A stretch of 8,479 nt of DNA from Cyanobacteria bacterium UBA3803 (lineage in GTDB: Bacteria > Cyanobacteriota > Vampirovibrionia > Gastranaerophilales > Gastranaerophilaceae), in contig DFEL01000180.1 in NCBI GenBank assembly GCA_002369055.1, forward strand, positions 1-8,479, read 5' to 3'. The position numbers and the translations under genes were made by a program. Of the stretch, positions 6,591 to 8,479 are shown one piece after another; within the stretch, counting starts at the first letter, position 1; each line of letters opens with the position of its first letter. Under the pieces are notes generated by a model, which was not told the origin of the DNA, made no database searches, and was given only the letters and a program-made list of their open reading frames with translations.

Positions 6591-6596
6591 AGGAGG
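6591..6596 (+). promoter_or_regulatory. Strong Shine-Dalgarno of the alcohol dehydrogenase gene
   Basis: AGGAGG, extended leftward by an A-run, ends 6 nt before the ATG at 6603 and fixes that start. It is the best ribosome site in the window and contrasts with the weak or absent sites before the pspA, tolC-type and dGTPase genes, suggesting high expression. Confidence 0.85.
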
Positions 6597-6602
6597 TTTT
6601 TT

Positions 6603-7814
6603 ATGTGGGAAAAAAATATTGATATTAATGATGTAAAAGAATTAAGAACACGAACATTAGTATATTTTGGTGTTGGAGCAATCCAAAAAATCCGTGACAT
6701 ATCAAAAGATTTAAAATCAAGAGGTATAGATAAAGTTATAGTTATGTCAGGTAGAAATGCTTATAAATCAACAGGTGCGTGGGATGTTGTTGAAGCAGCA
6801 TTGAAAGATAATAAAATTGATTACGTAAACTATGATAAAGTTACTCCAAATCCTACGACAGACCATGTAAACGAGGCTACAAAATTGGCTTGCGACTTTG
6901 GTGCTAAGGCTGTTATTGCTATCGGTGGCGGTTCACCTACTGATGCCGGAAAGTCTGTTGCTATTCTTCTTGAATATCCTGATAAAACAGCGGAAGAACT
7001 GATTGAAGGTCAATTTGAAGTTACAAAGGCGGTGCCTATTGTGTCTATTAATTTAACTCACGGTACAGGTACTGAAACTAACAGGTTTGCTGTTGTTTCA
7101 AATTTAGCAAAAAATTTCAAACCGGTAATTGCTTATGATTGTATATACCCTACTTATGCTATTGATGATCCTCAGTTAATGGTTAAATTATCTCCAAAAC
7201 AAACCAGATATGTTTCTGTTGATGCTGTAAATCATGTTATTGAGGCTGCTACAACAACTGTTTCTTCACCTTATTCAATTACTTTAGCAAAAGAAGTTGT
7301 TGAACTTGTTGCTAAATATTTACCAAAGGCACTGGAAAATCCGGAAGATTTGGAAGCAAGATACTTTTTAGCTTACGCTGCAACTATGGGCGGTGTTTCT
7401 TTTGATAATGGTTTGCTACATTATACTCATGCTTTGGAACACCCTTTAAGTGCGGTGAAACCGGATTTATCTCATGGCTTGGGTTTAGCAATGTTGCTTC
7501 CTGCGGTAGTAAAAGTTATTTATCCTAAAAAATCATATATTTTAGCAGATGTGCTTGCTCCAATTGTTTTAGGACTTAGCGGCAATCCTGATGAAGCCGA
7601 AAAAGCAGCAAAAGGAGTTGAAGAATGGCTAAAATCAATTGGAGTTTCAGAAAAACTTGAAGACGAAGGATTTACAGAAGATGATGTTGAAAAACTTGTA
7701 AAATTGACATTTGAAACTCCATCTTTAGGTTTGTTATTATCAGTTTCACCTTATGGAGCAAAAGAAGATATCGTGAGAGAAATTTATAAGTCTTCTTTAA
7801 AGCCAATGGTATAA
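6603..7814 (+). CDS. Iron-containing (group III) alcohol dehydrogenase
   Basis: The 403-residue cytosolic enzyme has the usual length for the family, which interconverts alcohols and aldehydes or ketones with NAD(P). The nucleotide-binding N-terminal domain holds the family GGGSPTDAGK motif (108-117), followed by THGTGTETN (152-160). The helical metal domain supplies the expected ligands: D207 and H211 (DAVNHVIEA), H276, and H291 in SHG. H280 matches the conserved second His of the family (HxxxH), and H273 is an extra nearby His. The H276-H291 spacing is 15 against 14 in E. coli FucO. The gene has its own promoter, AGGAGG site and a terminator right after the stop, so it is probably monocistronic. 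In an anaerobe it could recycle NADH by reducing an aldehyde, but the substrate cannot be read from the sequence. The bound metal could be Fe or Zn. Confidence 0.93.
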   Translation: MWEKNIDINDVKELRTRTLVYFGVGAIQKIRDISKDLKSRGIDKVIVMSGRNAYKSTGAWDVVEAALKDNKIDYVNYDKVTPNPTTDHVNEATKLACDFGAKAVIAIGGGSPTDAGKSVAILLEYPDKTAEELIEGQFEVTKAVPIVSINLTHGTGTETNRFAVVSNLAKNFKPVIAYDCIYPTYAIDDPQLMVKLSPKQTRYVSVDAVNHVIEAATTTVSSPYSITLAKEVVELVAKYLPKALENPEDLEARYFLAYAATMGGVSFDNGLLHYTHALEHPLSAVKPDLSHGLGLAMLLPAVVKVIYPKKSYILADVLAPIVLGLSGNPDEAEKAAKGVEEWLKSIGVSEKLEDEGFTEDDVEKLVKLTFETPSLGLLLSVSPYGAKEDIVREIYKSSLKPMV

Positions 7815-7830
7815 TTTTATATTCTAATAT

Positions 7831-7866
7831 AAAAAACAACTCAGGCTTATGCTTGAGTTGTTTTTT
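7831..7866 (+). terminator. Intrinsic terminator after the alcohol dehydrogenase gene
   Basis: A 16-bp stem (AAAAAACAACTCAGGC pairing with GCTTGAGTTGTTTTTT, one G-U pair) closes a TTAT loop and ends in a run of six T. It starts 17 nt after the stop codon. The A-run on the 5' side would also give a U-tract on the opposite strand, though no convergent gene needs it. Confidence 0.92.
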
Positions 7867-7920
7867 ATAGCATTTTATGTTAAGTGAGTATAAATAAAAA
7901 ATTAAAATCATATAAATAGA

Positions 7921-7950
7921 TTATCAATTAATCTTAAAAAAGTGTAAAAT
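7921..7950 (+). promoter_or_regulatory. Weak candidate promoter of the dGTPase gene
   Basis: TTATCA (7921-7926, 4 of 6 to TTGACA) lies 18 nt from TAAAAT (7945-7950, 5 of 6). The -10 ends 8 nt before the ATG, so the mRNA would be nearly leaderless, in line with the absence of any Shine-Dalgarno here. The upstream terminator makes a promoter in the 92-nt gap necessary. Its exact position is uncertain. Confidence 0.4.
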
Positions 7951-7958
7951 ATTTTATT

Positions 7959-8479
7959 ATGACTGAAAATTTATCAAAAAAAATGGCAGATTTTTCTTCT
8001 GTCGCTATGAATGAAAAAAATCCAAAATATGCACAAGCAGTATCAAGAGTTAAGGAAATTTATAAAACTGCTTATGACTGTCGTTCTCCGTTTGAGCGAG
8101 ATGAACACAGATTGTTGCACTCTACTGCATACAGACGTATGAAAAATAAAACACAGGTATTTTTTGCAACAGAAAATGACCACATTTGTACAAGAATAGA
8201 ACATGTTACACATGTTGCTTCAATAGCAGAAACTATTGCCAAAACTTTAAAACTTAATTCAGAACTTGTTAATGCAATTGCAATTGGTCATGATATCGGG
8301 CATGCTCCATTTGGGCATCACGGCGAATCTATACTAAACGATATTGTGAAACGTCTTGATATATGCGTTCGTTTTTGGCATGAAGGTAACAGTTTAAATT
8401 TTGTTGATAATATTGAACTTTTATCTGATTACAAGGGGCATCTTCAAAATTTAAATTTAACTTATGCTGTTAGAGATGG
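7959..8479 (+). CDS. dgt: dGTPase-type deoxynucleotide triphosphohydrolase (HD domain), 3' end cut by window
   Basis: The first 173 residues are present and the frame runs off the right edge. The Dgt family order is clear: RSPFERDEHRLLHSTAYRRMKNKTQVF (42-68), TRIEHVTHVASIAETIA (78-94, with H82 as first metal ligand), AIAIGHDIGHAPFGHHGE (106-123, with the HD pair H111-D112), FWHEGNSLNFVDNIE (139-153) and LTYAVRDG at the edge. These enzymes hydrolyse dNTPs to the deoxynucleoside and triphosphate, tuning dNTP pools and sometimes limiting phage. An in-frame TAA at 7935-7937 makes the ATG at 7959 the first possible start. ATG 7983 (residue 9) is an alternative, as neither has a ribosome site. It stands behind the dehydrogenase terminator, so it is probably a separate unit. 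The subfamily (dGTP-specific or broad) cannot be decided from the part seen. Confidence 0.92.
   Translation, partial: MTENLSKKMADFSSVAMNEKNPKYAQAVSRVKEIYKTAYDCRSPFERDEHRLLHSTAYRRMKNKTQVFFATENDHICTRIEHVTHVASIAETIAKTLKLNSELVNAIAIGHDIGHAPFGHHGESILNDIVKRLDICVRFWHEGNSLNFVDNIELLSDYKGHLQNLNLTYAVRD

Noticed and set aside
7672..7911. Minus-strand frame of 79 codons over the dehydrogenase 3' end and terminator
   Set aside because: It spans the terminator hairpin and is antisense to a well-supported gene; no ribosome site or recognisable product.
7918..7934. Inverted repeat AGATTA-N5-TAATCT before the dGTPase gene
   Set aside because: Six-base AT-rich arms are expected often by chance here; no second copy and no T-run for a terminator.
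7959..8479. HD-domain gene as a Cas3 or CBASS-like defence component
   Set aside because: Motif order matches the housekeeping Dgt family throughout; no cas genes, repeats or defence partners are nearby.

Overview
The window is AT-rich (roughly 30% GC by eye) and densely coded, with uniform codon use throughout. A TolC-type outer-membrane protein with a signal peptide shows a diderm (Gram-negative-type) cell. A PspA/IM30 protein, a Maf-type (DUF115) glycosyltransferase-like protein, an iron-type alcohol dehydrogenase and a Dgt-type dNTPase fit an anaerobic, probably host-associated bacterium. A gut lineage such as the non-photosynthetic Gastranaerophilales/Melainabacteria is one plausible home, but low-GC Campylobacterota, Fusobacteria and Elusimicrobia-like lineages cannot be excluded from these genes alone.

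Layout. From 6509 down to 1 (minus strand) seven genes run head to tail with gaps of 8, 20, 0, 17, -1 and 22 nt, so they look like one operon. In transcription order they are: a TolC-family channel with His/Cys-rich ends; a Maf/DUF115 protein; a small protein with a J-like domain lacking HPD; PspA; a membrane-anchored DUF4178 protein; a tandem DUF350 membrane protein; and a gene cut by the window edge that encodes a single-pass membrane protein with a beta-rich outer domain. On the plus strand, divergent from tolC, lies an iron-containing alcohol dehydrogenase gene (6603-7814) with its own promoter, strong Shine-Dalgarno and a clean intrinsic terminator. It is followed by the 5' part of a dGTPase gene (7959 to the window end).

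How the genes fit together. The last five minus-strand genes form an envelope-stress module: PspA (membrane-binding coiled coil), DUF4178 and DUF350 are recurrent genomic partners, and the E. coli yjfIJKLMC cluster is a relative of this arrangement. The unusual part is the J-like gene fused end to start (TAA then ATG, no spacer) to pspA. A J-domain/Hsp70 pair is known to act on the PspA homologue VIPP1 in chloroplasts, but here the catalytic HPD is replaced by NPE, so the protein more likely works as a scaffold or adaptor. A good extended -10 promoter sits across the end of the Maf gene and could drive the module on its own. There is no gene-free stretch above 300 nt, and I saw no RNA genes, CRISPR arrays or insertion sequences.
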